Position numbers and translations under genes: made by a program. Positions 56,041 through 56,097 of a DNA stretch of 56,097 nucleotides are shown piece after piece; positions within the stretch are counted from its first letter, which is position 1, and every line of letters starts with the position of its first letter. The DNA lies in the NCBI GenBank assembly GCA_051453625.1, contig JBOZIK010000001.1, forward strand, positions 41,883,798 through 41,939,894, read 5' to 3'. Under the pieces are notes generated by a model. The model saw only the letters and a list, made by a program, of their open reading frames with translations. It was not told where the DNA came from and ran no database searches. This DNA is from Welwitschia mirabilis (taxonomy: Eukaryota > Gnetophyta > Gnetopsida > Welwitschiales).

Positions 56041-56097
56041 TCAACACTTCAATAATCAATGGAAATACAAAGTAATTTTCAGATTACAAGTCTTCTT

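Overview
The window looks like nuclear DNA from a seed plant with a large, transposon-filled genome. It is AT-rich, has intron-split coding sequence, contains microsatellites and five runs of N from a draft assembly, and is crowded with old Ty1/copia and Ty3/gypsy LTR retrotransposons broken by stops, frameshifts and nested insertions. One gene carries an intron of about 10.5 kb. Together with the strong decay of the elements this would suit a gymnosperm, but the sequence alone does not prove that.

The only clearly functional-looking gene is on the + strand at about 20.3-33.3 kb. It encodes a WLM-type zinc metalloprotease (Wss1/SPRTN-like, HExxHxxxxxH) joined to a C-terminal PUB domain. Seven exons can be placed confidently, plus one candidate exon upstream. 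Exons 20472-22636 are compact. The last exon, which completes the PUB domain, lies at 33134-33282 beyond a 10.5-kb intron. One short intron uses a GC donor. The N-terminal exons, which in the family carry a ubiquitin-like domain, were not found.

Layout: 1-3.2 kb, a GT/GA microsatellite and nothing recognisable. 3.2-5.6 kb, a decayed chromovirus-like gypsy element (+). 5.9 kb, a lone initiator-Met primer-binding site. 6.6-16.8 kb, a pair of related LTRs enclosing a minisatellite, a broken small membrane-protein gene with its own TATA box (minus strand) and a nested copia element (minus, 10358-16179) with 455-bp LTRs and a near-perfect 5-bp target duplication. 16.8-20.3 kb, repeats without a gene. 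20.3-33.3 kb, the WLM-PUB gene. 35.3-35.8 kb, a chromovirus integrase remnant (minus). 38.7 and 40.3 kb, two copies of a dispersed repeat with alternating purine-pyrimidine tracts, one holding a G-quadruplex-like run. 42.8-43.6 kb, the 5' part of one Athila/Tat-like gypsy element, followed at about 43.6-54.5 kb by a second, nearly full-length one (+). 55.2-56.1 kb, a less AT-rich stretch with a possible first exon and a promoter or LTR-like block.

The retroelements do not work together with the gene; they are background that has inflated the intron and the flanks. I found no CRISPR array, no rRNA or tRNA gene and no convincing new multi-gene system. The observations most worth following are the WLM-PUB gene structure, the TATA-driven small membrane-protein pseudogene inside the LTR pair, and the deamination-type decay of the Athila/Tat elements.
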